64,000 bases of DNA from Streptomyces avermitilis MA-4680 = NBRC 14893 (GTDB lineage Bacteria; Actinomycetota; Actinomycetes; Streptomycetales; Streptomycetaceae), in contig NC_003155.5 of NCBI RefSeq assembly GCF_000009765.2, positions 8,680,001 through 8,744,000 on the forward strand, written 5' to 3'. Each line of letters opens with the position of its first letter. Position 1 is the stretch's first letter. Positions 37,830 through 45,440 of this stretch are shown here, piece after piece. The notes below the pieces were generated by a model. The model was not told the origin of the DNA, searched no databases, and saw only the letters and a program-made list of their open reading frames with translations. A program made the position numbers and the translations under genes.

Positions 37830-38575
37830 AGCTCACCCTGCGCGTCTGGCGCCAGCAGAACGCCGACGCCGACGGAGCGATGTCCACCTACGAGGTGGAC
37901 GACATCTCGGCCGACATGTCCTTCCTGGAGATGCTCGACACCCTCAACGAGGAGCTCATCCTCAAGGGCGAGGACCCCGTCGCCTTCGACCACGACTGCC
38001 GCGAGGGCATCTGCGGCGCGTGCTCGCTCGTCATCAACGGCGACGCCCACGGACCCGAGCGCACCACCACCTGCCAGCTCCACATGCGGTCCTTCGAGGA
38101 CGGCGACACCATCGACATCGAACCGTGGCGCGCCTCGGCCTTCCCGGTCGTCAAGGACCTCGTCGTCGACCGGTCGGCCTTCGACCGGATCATCCAGGCC
38201 GGCGGCTACATCACCGCCCCGACCGGCGCCGCGCCCGAGGCCCACGCCACGGCCGTGCCCAAGCCGGACGCCGACTTCGCCTTCGAGCACGCCGAGTGCA
38301 TCGGCTGCGGCGCCTGTGTGGCCGCCTGCCCGAACGGCGCGGCGATGCTGTTCACCTCGGCCAAGATCAACCACCTCAACGTGCTGCCGCAGGGCGCGCC
38401 CGAGCGCGAGACCCGCGTCCTCGACATGGTGACCCAGATGGACGAGGAGGGCTTCGGTGGCTGCACCCTCGCCGGAGAGTGCGCCACCGCCTGCCCGAAG
38501 GGCATCCCGCTGGTCTCCATCACCGGCATGAACAAGGAGTGGCTGCGGGCGACTCGTAAGGCGGCCAAGCGGTAG
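37826..38575 (+). CDS. sdhB: Succinate dehydrogenase/fumarate reductase iron-sulfur subunit
   Basis: A 249-residue protein with a plant-type [2Fe-2S] domain (CREGICGACSLVINGD followed by a fourth Cys in TTTCQ). A C-terminal ferredoxin-like domain (CIGCGACVAACPNG and GECATACPKGIP) binds the [4Fe-4S] and [3Fe-4S] clusters. It carries electrons from FAD to the membrane subunit. It is the last gene of a tight sdhCAB operon. Confidence 0.94.
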
Positions 38576-38964
38576 CACTTTGCTGGTAGGGCGGTGTCGG
38601 CCGCGGGTGCCCGGATGGTTGTCGGCCGCCGGTGGTACGGCGGTCGTCGGCCGCGGGCCCGCTGTGGCCGGCCGCGCGGTTCCCCGCGCCCCTGGTCGGG
38701 GCGCTCGTTCACCGAACGTTCGCCGGAAAGTGCGGACGGGCGGGGCCGGGAGTGGTGCTCATCCCCGGTCCCGCCAGGCACCCCTGGCATTCAACAACCT
38801 CACACCCCGCCTCTCTTCGCGGGTCACGCGCCGGTCAGCCGGCATCGGAAGAACAGGAGCGGGCAGGCCGTACCCCACCGGTCTGCTTGCCCCGGGCTCT
38901 CACCTGCGTTCGAGCAGGGGGCGCCCCCGTTCTCGCCGAACCGGCCCGTGACCAGGAGTGAGCC
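38576..38964. repeat. Gene-free region with three GTCGGCCGC copies at 25-bp spacing
   Basis: This 389-bp gap after sdhB has no credible gene. GTCGGCCGC recurs at 38596, 38621 and 38646, exactly 25 bp apart, in a degenerate tandem array. It is followed by CGCGCGGTTCCCCGCGCCCC near 38673-38692, a motif I recall as frequent between genes in Streptomyces. The region may end sdh transcription; the olsB promoter should lie near its right end. Confidence 0.6.
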
Positions 38965-39735
38965 ATGACCGGCGTTTCCACCCTCGACAGCCCGCCGCAG
39001 CCGACGGCCCCCGCCCGCTACACCGTCACCCTCGCCCGCGACGAAGCCGACGTCCGGGCCGCGCAGCGGCTGCGCCACGACGTCTTCGCCACGGAGATGG
39101 GCGCCCTGCTGTCCACCCCGCAGCCGGGGCTCGACATCGACGCCTTCGACGCGTACTGCGACCACCTGCTCGTCCGCGACACGGCGACCGGTCAGGTCGT
39201 CGGCACCTACCGGCTGCTGCCGCCCGAGCGGGCGGCGGTCGCCGGCCGGCTCTACTCCGAGAGCGAGTTCGACCTCGGCCCGCTCGCCGTAGTCCGCTCC
39301 GGACTCGTCGAGGTGGGCCGCTCCTGCGTCCACCCCGACCACCGGGACGGCGCGGTGATCGGGCTCATCTGGGCCGGCATAGCCCGCTACATGGTCGACG
39401 GCGGCCACGAGTGGCTCGCCGGCTGCTGCTCCGTTCCGCTCGCCGACGGCGGTGCGCTCGCCGCGGCCACCTGGGACCGGGTCGAGGCCAAGCACCTGGC
39501 GCCCGAGGAGTACCGGGTACGGCCGCGGCTGCCCTGGAACCCGGAGGGCGTGGCCCGGCCGGCGCGCACCGAACTGCCGCCCCTGCTGCGCGGCTATCTC
39601 CGCCTGGGCGCCTGGGTGTGCGGCCGCCCCGCGCACGACCCGGACTTCGGCGTCGCGGACCTCTACGTCCTGCTGCCGATGCGCCGAGTCGACCCGCGCT
39701 ATCTGCGGCACTTCCTCTCGCTCGTACCGGCGTGA
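38965..39735 (+). CDS. OlsB-like ornithine N-acyltransferase (GNAT fold)
   Basis: A 256-residue protein of the Acetyltransf_5 (haemolysin/OlsB) family. Conserved segments are LRHDVFATEMGA, DIDAFDAYCDHLLVRD, GTYRLLPPE and EVGRSCVHPDHRDGAVIGLIWAGIARYM, the acyl-carrier-binding part of the GNAT fold. OlsB attaches a 3-hydroxy fatty acid to ornithine, the first step of ornithine lipid synthesis. The next gene overlaps it by one base and encodes the second acyltransferase, which supports the assignment. Confidence 0.85.
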   Translation: MTGVSTLDSPPQPTAPARYTVTLARDEADVRAAQRLRHDVFATEMGALLSTPQPGLDIDAFDAYCDHLLVRDTATGQVVGTYRLLPPERAAVAGRLYSESEFDLGPLAVVRSGLVEVGRSCVHPDHRDGAVIGLIWAGIARYMVDGGHEWLAGCCSVPLADGGALAAATWDRVEAKHLAPEEYRVRPRLPWNPEGVARPARTELPPLLRGYLRLGAWVCGRPAHDPDFGVADLYVLLPMRRVDPRYLRHFLSLVPA

Positions 39736-40883
39736 TGAGCGCGCCCCGCATCGGAGCGCCGCGACCCCCGCTCCCCGGCGTGCCGCTCCCTCGTCCCCGT
39801 CCCACGGTCCGACCGTGCCCGCGCCCTGCCGGGGCGACGCCGCCCGGCCCGAGCGCGCCGGTCCGACCGACGACCGCGGCTGTGCCGGCACCCGGGTCCG
39901 TGCCGACGGCCGCGGCTGCGCCGGGGGTTGCGCCGGTGTCGGGGGTCGTGCCGGTTCCTGGTCCCGTGTCGGTCTCCGGGGCCGTGCCCGTCCCCGCGTC
40001 CGCGTCTGCCGCTCGGCGGCCCCTTCCCGCGGGGTCCGCCGGGGGGCGTTCCGCCGCGCGGGTCAGCGCATGGCTGCCCACCGCGCCGTGCACTGCGCGT
40101 GGATGCGTGGAGAGCACGGCGGCCTGGACCGCCGTGCCGCGCGCGGTACTGCGGCTCACCGCGCTCCTGCTCCTGGTCCTGGCCGGTGTCCTGCTGACCC
40201 CGGCCGTCGGGCGGATGCGCGCGGCGGAGCGCGACCCGCTGATCCGACGATGGTGCCGGGCCGTGGCGCGTGCCGCCGGTGTGCGGGTGCGCATCACCGG
40301 GGCCGCCGCCCCCACCGGCGGCCTGCTGGTCGTGGCCAACCACATCTCGTGGCTGGACATCCCGCTGCTCGCCGCCGTCCGTCCGGCACGGATGCTCGCC
40401 AAGGCCGAGGTCCGCGCGTGGCCGGTGGCGGGCGCGGTGGCGGCACGAGGGGGCACCCTCTTCATCGAGCGCGACCGGTTGCGGGCCCTGCCCGACACGG
40501 TGGGGCGGATCGCCGCCGCCCTGCGCGGCGGGGCGGCCGTCGTCGCCTTCCCGGAGGGCAGTACCTGGTGCGGCCGGGCCCAGGGCCGGTTCCGGCGGGC
40601 CGTCTTCCAGGCCGCACTCGACGCCGGCGTGCCCGTCCAGCCCGTGCGTATCCACTACCGGTCCGCCGGGGGAGCGGCGAGCACCACGCCCGCGTTCGTG
40701 GGCGACGACCCGCTGCTCGCGTCACTGTGGCGGGTGGCGTCGGCGCGAGGGCTGGTGGCCGAGGTCGAGGTGCTGCCGATGCCGGCGGCCGGTGACCGCG
40801 CCGACCGCCGGGCCCTTGCCGACGCGGCGCAGGAAGCCCTGCGCAGGGCGAGCACAGGGCCGCAGTCGACGTCGCATCCCTGA
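39735..40883 (+). CDS. OlsA-like lysolipid acyltransferase (PlsC family) with Pro-rich N-terminus
   Basis: A 382-residue protein. The first about 130 residues are a low-complexity Pro/Val/Ala stretch with PVPGPV-like repeats, unusual for the family. A membrane segment follows (about 138-158), then a PlsC domain with the catalytic NHISWLD motif, a FIERDR segment and FPEGSTW. It should add the second fatty acid to lyso-ornithine lipid at the membrane. ATG 39735 shares one base with the olsB stop (TGATG); GTG 39732 is also in frame. A general lysophosphatidate acyltransferase role is the alternative. Confidence 0.83.
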   Translation: MSAPRIGAPRPPLPGVPLPRPRPTVRPCPRPAGATPPGPSAPVRPTTAAVPAPGSVPTAAAAPGVAPVSGVVPVPGPVSVSGAVPVPASASAARRPLPAGSAGGRSAARVSAWLPTAPCTARGCVESTAAWTAVPRAVLRLTALLLLVLAGVLLTPAVGRMRAAERDPLIRRWCRAVARAAGVRVRITGAAAPTGGLLVVANHISWLDIPLLAAVRPARMLAKAEVRAWPVAGAVAARGGTLFIERDRLRALPDTVGRIAAALRGGAAVVAFPEGSTWCGRAQGRFRRAVFQAALDAGVPVQPVRIHYRSAGGAASTTPAFVGDDPLLASLWRVASARGLVAEVEVLPMPAAGDRADRRALADAAQEALRRASTGPQSTSHP

Positions 40884-40892
40884 GGCCCCTCC

Positions 40893-40985
40893 TTCGCCGC
40901 CCGCCGACGGTACGCGGACGTGCGCATCCAGCGGATCTACGGCGGCACCTCGGAGATCATGAAGGAAATCATCAACAGGTCCATG
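40893..40985 (+). pseudogene. C-terminal fragment of an acyl-CoA dehydrogenase gene
   Basis: The frame through 40911-40985 encodes YADVRIQRIYGGTSEIMKEI followed by INRSM, the near-invariant C-terminal tail of acyl-CoA dehydrogenases (RIQRIYGGTSEIMKEII). No flavin or substrate domain precedes it, because the olsA gene ends only a few bases upstream. After the tail the frame runs on without homology. This is a clear relic of a larger gene lost by deletion. Confidence 0.82.
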
Positions 40986-41018
40986 GACCAGTGCACGGGA
41001 TGGAAGCCACTGCCGTCA

Positions 41019-43943
41019 TCACGGCCGGTCCGCTGTGCTGCTGTTGCACACGGCCGCGCCCTGGGCTCCCCGCGGGTTGCACACGAAGACCTCGGTGGGC
41101 AGCTTGTCCATATCGGTGATGTCGTCGACGCGCAGGAGCGAAAGCGGCTTGTTCTTCGGCTCGCCCGAGCCCATGTCGTAGGAGAGGTGGCCGGTGACGC
41201 CAGGCCAGCCACCCTTCGCGTTCCCCCGGAGGATCTCGGTGTGGACGGCCGCCGGGTCGATCATCCGCCCGTCCCATGGCTGGGGCCACACACGGATGCG
41301 TCCGGCCAGCTGCTCGACGGCCTGGCTGAAGAGCATGGTGGCGTCGTACGCGAGACCGACCTGTTCGCCGATCCACTGCTGAGGGCCGGGCCCACCGACA
41401 CACCTGGGCGGGCTGAGCAGGTCCGGTGACTGCACCGCGGCCAGGAACTGACCGACGTCCGGGTCGGGGCGGCGCAGCGAGGAGCACGTCGCCAGGCCCG
41501 ACTTGGACACGTACAGCATGGTCAGGTTGTCCGGCGCCGTCTTGCGGAGCGTCTTGTTGGCCATGTAGCGGTTGACGGAGTCGTCGGCCACGAGGTGCCG
41601 GGGCCAGTCGTTGTTCTGGCAGGCTTGCCGCAGACCCGCCAGGAAGTCGCCGTATTCCGACCACCGGCCGGCGAAGAAGAGCATGCCGCGGTAATCGCAC
41701 TCGCGTTGCATCGACCGTCCGGGATGCCACTTGGTGGAAGTGAGATCGCTGGTGCCCTTGAACTCCTTCTTCAAGTCGTCCAGAAGCGTGGCGACGTAGA
41801 GGTCGTCCTTGCGGCTGGACTTCTCGCCGAAGGTGACGTAAATGTGCAGGCCCTTCCAGCCCTTTCGGCGTGCGTAGGCGGAGAGCAGATGGACCTGGTC
41901 CCGGTTGGGCGGGGAGATCTGGAAGTACAGGTTCGAGTTGCTGTCGATGTGGTCGGCGGAGAGCGCCGGTGCGATCGCGGGGAGACCCACCCGATTGAGG
42001 TGGCGCAGGGCGACGGCGCTGGCGGTCCGGCTCTCGACGGGTCCGACGACACCGATCACCGGGGCGTCGGACGGTTGGCGTGCCAGCCGGGCGATCATGT
42101 CGACGGCGAGGTCGGCGTGTTTCATCTGGAAGCCGGCGTTGGCGATGACGATGCGCAGCAACGGGACGGAGGAGGTGTTCACCGTGGCCCGCACCCCGAT
42201 GTACTGGGCGGCGGCCATGCCTTCCAGGCCTTCGCGTTCAGCGGCGTACGCCTCCTCACCGGCCTGGGTGGCACGACCGGTCAGCGTGCCCAGGTACACG
42301 ACGGTGACGTACGGGCGGCGCCGGCCGCTCTCTTCCCAGGCTCTCCTGGCATCCCGGTTCTGGGCGAAGATGCGCTCCTGGATGTAGTGCAGATTCTCCT
42401 GGCCGGGCTGGTTGTTGAAGGTGAGGGCGGCGCCGTCGCTGAAGCCGATGCACTCTCCGCCGACGTCGCGCACGACGACGTCGGCGGCGAACGGCCGGTG
42501 CAGGCAGCCGGGAATCCCCAGATACCGCCCGGACCAGACCGCGGCGGGCACGAAGAGCAACAGGCAGGCGGCGACGATCACGACGGGGCGGCTGAACCAC
42601 GGCGGAGCCGGGGCCGCCACCACGGCGGAGGCGGGCACCCGCTCCGCGTCCACCTCGCCATCGGCCCACAGCCGGCGCCGCCCGCGGACCCGGGCCGTCG
42701 GCGCGGAGGTCCGGCGCGCCAGACGGCTTCGGTACGAGACGGGAGCCCACTGGTTCCGGTCGATCGCGTGCAGATCCGTCATGCGCAGCGCGTGGGCGGG
42801 AGCGGACGGTACCGGGCCGCCGTCCTGCCGGCCTGCGACGTGTACCAGGAGGACGGGCACGAGCCGCCCGGTCTCGTCCCGCACCTGTTCCACGAGCCGG
42901 AGCAGTGTCCGGCTCGTGGTGGGTGATTCCCCGCTGCGGATCTGCACCACGGGGTACGCCGTGTGCCGCCAGCCGCCGGGCCGCCAGGGACGGCGCCGCA
43001 ACGAGCGACGCAGGTCCTCCAGAAAGGCGTGCACCAGCAGCTTCGCCACCTGTTCGGAGGGCTCGTCGGCCCGGTAACCGGCGGTCAGCCGTTCGGCGAG
43101 GCCGAGGAAGTTCCCGGACAGTTGAGGTCTCAGGTAGGGCTGCCGCATGAACCACCGGTAGGTGCGCCCCAGTCCGGGAACACGGCCTCCGGCCACCACC
43201 CGGAAGAAGGCCGGGGGCACGGCCACCGTCAGTACGTTCCACAGGAATTGAAGGACGGGATCGAGCGCGCCGCCGAGGCCCGTGAGGTCGGCCGCGGGGC
43301 GGTCCGCTCCGCGTCGGGTCGCGCGCAGGTCGGCGGCGAGCACGGCGGGATACTCGTCCGTCCGGGCACCCGCGGGCAGCCGGGTGTTCATGGCCCACTG
43401 CACCAGGGAGAAGTGCCGGAAACGCAGCCGCGGTTGGCCGCTTCGCTGCCGTGCGAGGCCGTGGCAGACCTCGTCCAGCAGGACCCGCAGCGCCTCGACG
43501 TCCTGGTGATCGAGGGCGTGACCGGCGGGATCGGCCTCCTCGGCCAGCGCGGTTCCCCCGCGGTCCGCCCGTCGGCCGGACACTTCCGTGTCGGAGGCTG
43601 GGTCGTCCGTCCCGTCCGTCCCGTCCGTCCCGCCCGTCCCGTCCGTCCCGCCCGTCCTGGCCGTGCCGTTCGTGGGCTCCGGACCGTGACCGACCCGGGT
43701 TTCCGTCTCGGGCGACGGCACCGCGCAGTACGGGGTCGGCCGAGCGGCGGTGACCAGACGGCTGTTGAGCACGTCGTACACGGCTCGCGCGTGCGGGCCG
43801 TCGATCTCCAACGCGGGCAGCCACCGCTCGCCACGCCGCGGCCTGGGCACCAGTGCCCGCACGAGATGCAGGAACTCGGTCGTTCCTGGCGGCGCGTTCA
43901 GCAGGCCGTTGTCGTCCGCCCGCACCGGGTCGTGCTCGTTCAC
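41019..43943 (-). CDS. Transmembrane fusion: NTPase-like cytoplasmic domain plus extracellular periplasmic-binding domain
   Basis: A 974-residue chimera. Residues 1-445 are cytoplasmic and resemble STAND/P-loop regulators from the LHLVRALVPRPRRGERWLPALEI segment on. The expected P-loop is replaced by DGPHARAVYDVL, without GK[ST]. A Gly-Thr-Asp repeat linker lies near 90-115. One membrane helix (about 448-470, VVIVAACLLLFVPAAVW) follows, then a type I solute-binding domain (about 475-974; VIGVVGPVESRTASAVALRHLN, and VGLAYDATMLFSQAVEQL at the end). No transporter genes are adjacent, so it looks like a one-protein ligand sensor, not a transporter part. The start is GTG 43943 or TTG 43946 after GGGGGAA. 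The call of a degenerate NTPase is inference. Confidence 0.8.
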   Translation of the reverse strand: MNEHDPVRADDNGLLNAPPGTTEFLHLVRALVPRPRRGERWLPALEIDGPHARAVYDVLNSRLVTAARPTPYCAVPSPETETRVGHGPEPTNGTARTGGTDGTGGTDGTDGTDDPASDTEVSGRRADRGGTALAEEADPAGHALDHQDVEALRVLLDEVCHGLARQRSGQPRLRFRHFSLVQWAMNTRLPAGARTDEYPAVLAADLRATRRGADRPAADLTGLGGALDPVLQFLWNVLTVAVPPAFFRVVAGGRVPGLGRTYRWFMRQPYLRPQLSGNFLGLAERLTAGYRADEPSEQVAKLLVHAFLEDLRRSLRRRPWRPGGWRHTAYPVVQIRSGESPTTSRTLLRLVEQVRDETGRLVPVLLVHVAGRQDGGPVPSAPAHALRMTDLHAIDRNQWAPVSYRSRLARRTSAPTARVRGRRRLWADGEVDAERVPASAVVAAPAPPWFSRPVVIVAACLLLFVPAAVWSGRYLGIPGCLHRPFAADVVVRDVGGECIGFSDGAALTFNNQPGQENLHYIQERIFAQNRDARRAWEESGRRRPYVTVVYLGTLTGRATQAGEEAYAAEREGLEGMAAAQYIGVRATVNTSSVPLLRIVIANAGFQMKHADLAVDMIARLARQPSDAPVIGVVGPVESRTASAVALRHLNRVGLPAIAPALSADHIDSNSNLYFQISPPNRDQVHLLSAYARRKGWKGLHIYVTFGEKSSRKDDLYVATLLDDLKKEFKGTSDLTSTKWHPGRSMQRECDYRGMLFFAGRWSEYGDFLAGLRQACQNNDWPRHLVADDSVNRYMANKTLRKTAPDNLTMLYVSKSGLATCSSLRRPDPDVGQFLAAVQSPDLLSPPRCVGGPGPQQWIGEQVGLAYDATMLFSQAVEQLAGRIRVWPQPWDGRMIDPAAVHTEILRGNAKGGWPGVTGHLSYDMGSGEPKNKPLSLLRVDDITDMDKLPTEVFVCNPRGAQGAAVCNSSTADRP

Positions 43944-44111
43944 CAACGGATGTTCCCCCGAAACGTACGGTGTGCCTTCTTCCCCTTGTGCCTGTATAGC
44001 AGCGAAGAGTCACCGGATGTGTGCGTTCCGCGACGATGCGCAGGTGTGCGCACGTCGATGCACGCCCGGTCGGGTCCTGACCGGTGGGCGTGCGGGTAGA
44101 TCCCAGCCGTG

Positions 44112-44149
44112 TTCCACTGGAAACCGCCGGTTCCACTGGAAACCGCTGG
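44112..44149. repeat. Two tandem 19-bp units, each with a TTCCA-C-TGGAA palindrome
   Basis: Two tandem 19-bp copies differ at one position. Each contains TTCCACTGGAA, an inverted repeat with one central base. Placed 170 bp upstream of the chimeric sensor gene and ahead of the broken SHOCT gene, this looks like a double operator. The rest of 43944-44216 holds no gene. Confidence 0.55.
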
Positions 44150-44216
44150 CCTGCGGAGACCCCGGTCCGCGGAAAGCCGCTTGCCTCGCAGTCGACGGAT
44201 CCAAGGAGAAAAGCGC

Positions 44217-44493
44217 CTACCTGGATTTCTTCGCGGTATCGCTCGGGCAGCCGTCGTCGCCGGAACAGCAACTGCCGTGTCGAACCGTGGTGTCCCGGTG
44301 GCAAGCCGGCCGGTGGGCGGCACAGGATGAGCAACAGGCCCCGGTGCAGCCCGATCAGCCGCCCGCAGCGCCGGCTGCGGGCATGGACAACTGGATCGCC
44401 CCGCTCAAGGAGTCAGGCCCGCCGCGGGACCAGGGTGTCCTCGGCGACGCCGAGTTCGCGAGGGCCGAAGCCATGGGCCTCCTGAGCCCCTGA
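44217..44493 (+). pseudogene. SHOCT-domain protein gene, frameshifted and without start codon
   Basis: Joining two frames recreates a typical small SHOCT protein. Frame one from 44220 reads PGFLRGIARAAVVAGTATAV then SNR. A one-base insertion in the G-rich stretch near 44288-44292 shifts to the second frame, which reads SRWQAGRWAAQ and later MDNWIAPLKE...GVLGDAEF, the SHOCT motif. An AAGGAG ribosome site at 44203-44208 points to 44217 as the original start, but the codon there is CTA. The gene is therefore inactive unless a sequencing error is involved. It sits just before the GAP-family gene. Confidence 0.78.
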
Positions 44494-44574
44494 GGCCCGA
44501 GCGAGGACCTGGTCACACCGGCGGTCTTCGGCCAGGCACGCCCATCGAGCGGGCTCCTCGATCGGAGGGCACGC

Positions 44575-45219
44575 GTGGTTCTCGACCTCGTCGTCATTGG
44601 CGTGGCCATCACGTTGGGGCCGCTGCACAACACCGCCTTCATCCTGCTTTTGTCCGCGCCCAAGGGAGTCCGCAAGGGGCTCGCGTTCATTCTGGCGTGG
44701 CTGGCCTGTCTGGTCCTGCTGATCGCCGTCGTCGTCCTGCTCACAGGCGGCAGACCGCCGCCCCACAAAAGCGCGCCTTCCACCGCCGTTCTGGTCCTCA
44801 AGCTGATCCTGGGCCTGGGGATGGTGTTCTACGGGGAACGCAAGCGGCGCCGGGGGAGCCGGCCCCGCCAGTCCCCCAAGTGGATGGCGCGACTGGACCA
44901 CGTCTCCGTGTGGGCGGCCGCCGGGTTCGGCGTCCTTCTCCAGCCCTGGGGCGCGGTCGCCGCAGGCGCGGCGACGGTGGTGGAGGCGAACATGTCGTCC
45001 GCCGCCACGTACTTCGCGTTGACGGGGTACTGCCTGCTCGCCACTTCGAGCCTGCTGGCGATGGAGCTGCACGCCACGTTCCGGCCGCTCACCGCCCAGG
45101 TCAGACTGAGGAAGCTGCGCGCATGGATCGACGGCCACCAGGACCAGGCGATCGTGTCCATCTCCCTGGCACTCGGCCTGTGGCTGATGGCCAAGAGCAT
45201 CTACCAGCTCGTGGGGTGA
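44575..45219 (+). CDS. GAP-family (Sap-like) integral membrane protein
   Basis: A 214-residue protein with about six membrane helices, matching the GAP/Sap (sulfolipid-1-addressing protein) family of actinobacteria; the N-terminal helix with GPLHNTAFILLLSAPKGVRKGLAF is characteristic. Mycobacterial relatives help export surface lipids, so transport of a lipid or other small molecule is possible. The GTG start at 44575 has a GGAGG site. The broken SHOCT gene directly upstream may have been its partner. Confidence 0.82.
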   Translation: MVLDLVVIGVAITLGPLHNTAFILLLSAPKGVRKGLAFILAWLACLVLLIAVVVLLTGGRPPPHKSAPSTAVLVLKLILGLGMVFYGERKRRRGSRPRQSPKWMARLDHVSVWAAAGFGVLLQPWGAVAAGAATVVEANMSSAATYFALTGYCLLATSSLLAMELHATFRPLTAQVRLRKLRAWIDGHQDQAIVSISLALGLWLMAKSIYQLVG

Positions 45220-45403
45220 GGCTCGAGCGGTCTCTCGGAATCAGCGCGACCGGCACCGGACGACCACGGGGTGCCGGCCGCTGCCGTCGGCGGGAGCGCG
45301 CCGGCTTGACCTGGCGGAACGCGCGCGGGCCCGACGCAGGGTGGGGCCAACCCGAAGGCCGATTCGGGGGACAGCCCCGGTGATCTCCGACCCGAAGGAC
45401 GGT

Positions 45404-45438
45404 GAGATCTCCTCATCACTCTTTCCCGAGGAGATCTC
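45404..45438 (+). promoter_or_regulatory. Hairpin that masks the ribosome binding site of the GDSL esterase gene
   Basis: GAGATCTCCTC (45404-45414) and GAGGAGATCTC (45428-45438) are perfect 11-bp complements separated by 13 nt. The right arm contains the GAGGAG ribosome site of the gene that starts at ATG 45441. If transcription begins upstream, the mRNA would fold to hide the site. An RNA thermometer, a protein- or ligand-dependent attenuator, or a DNA operator are all possible readings. Confidence 0.65.
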
Positions 45439-45440
45439 TG

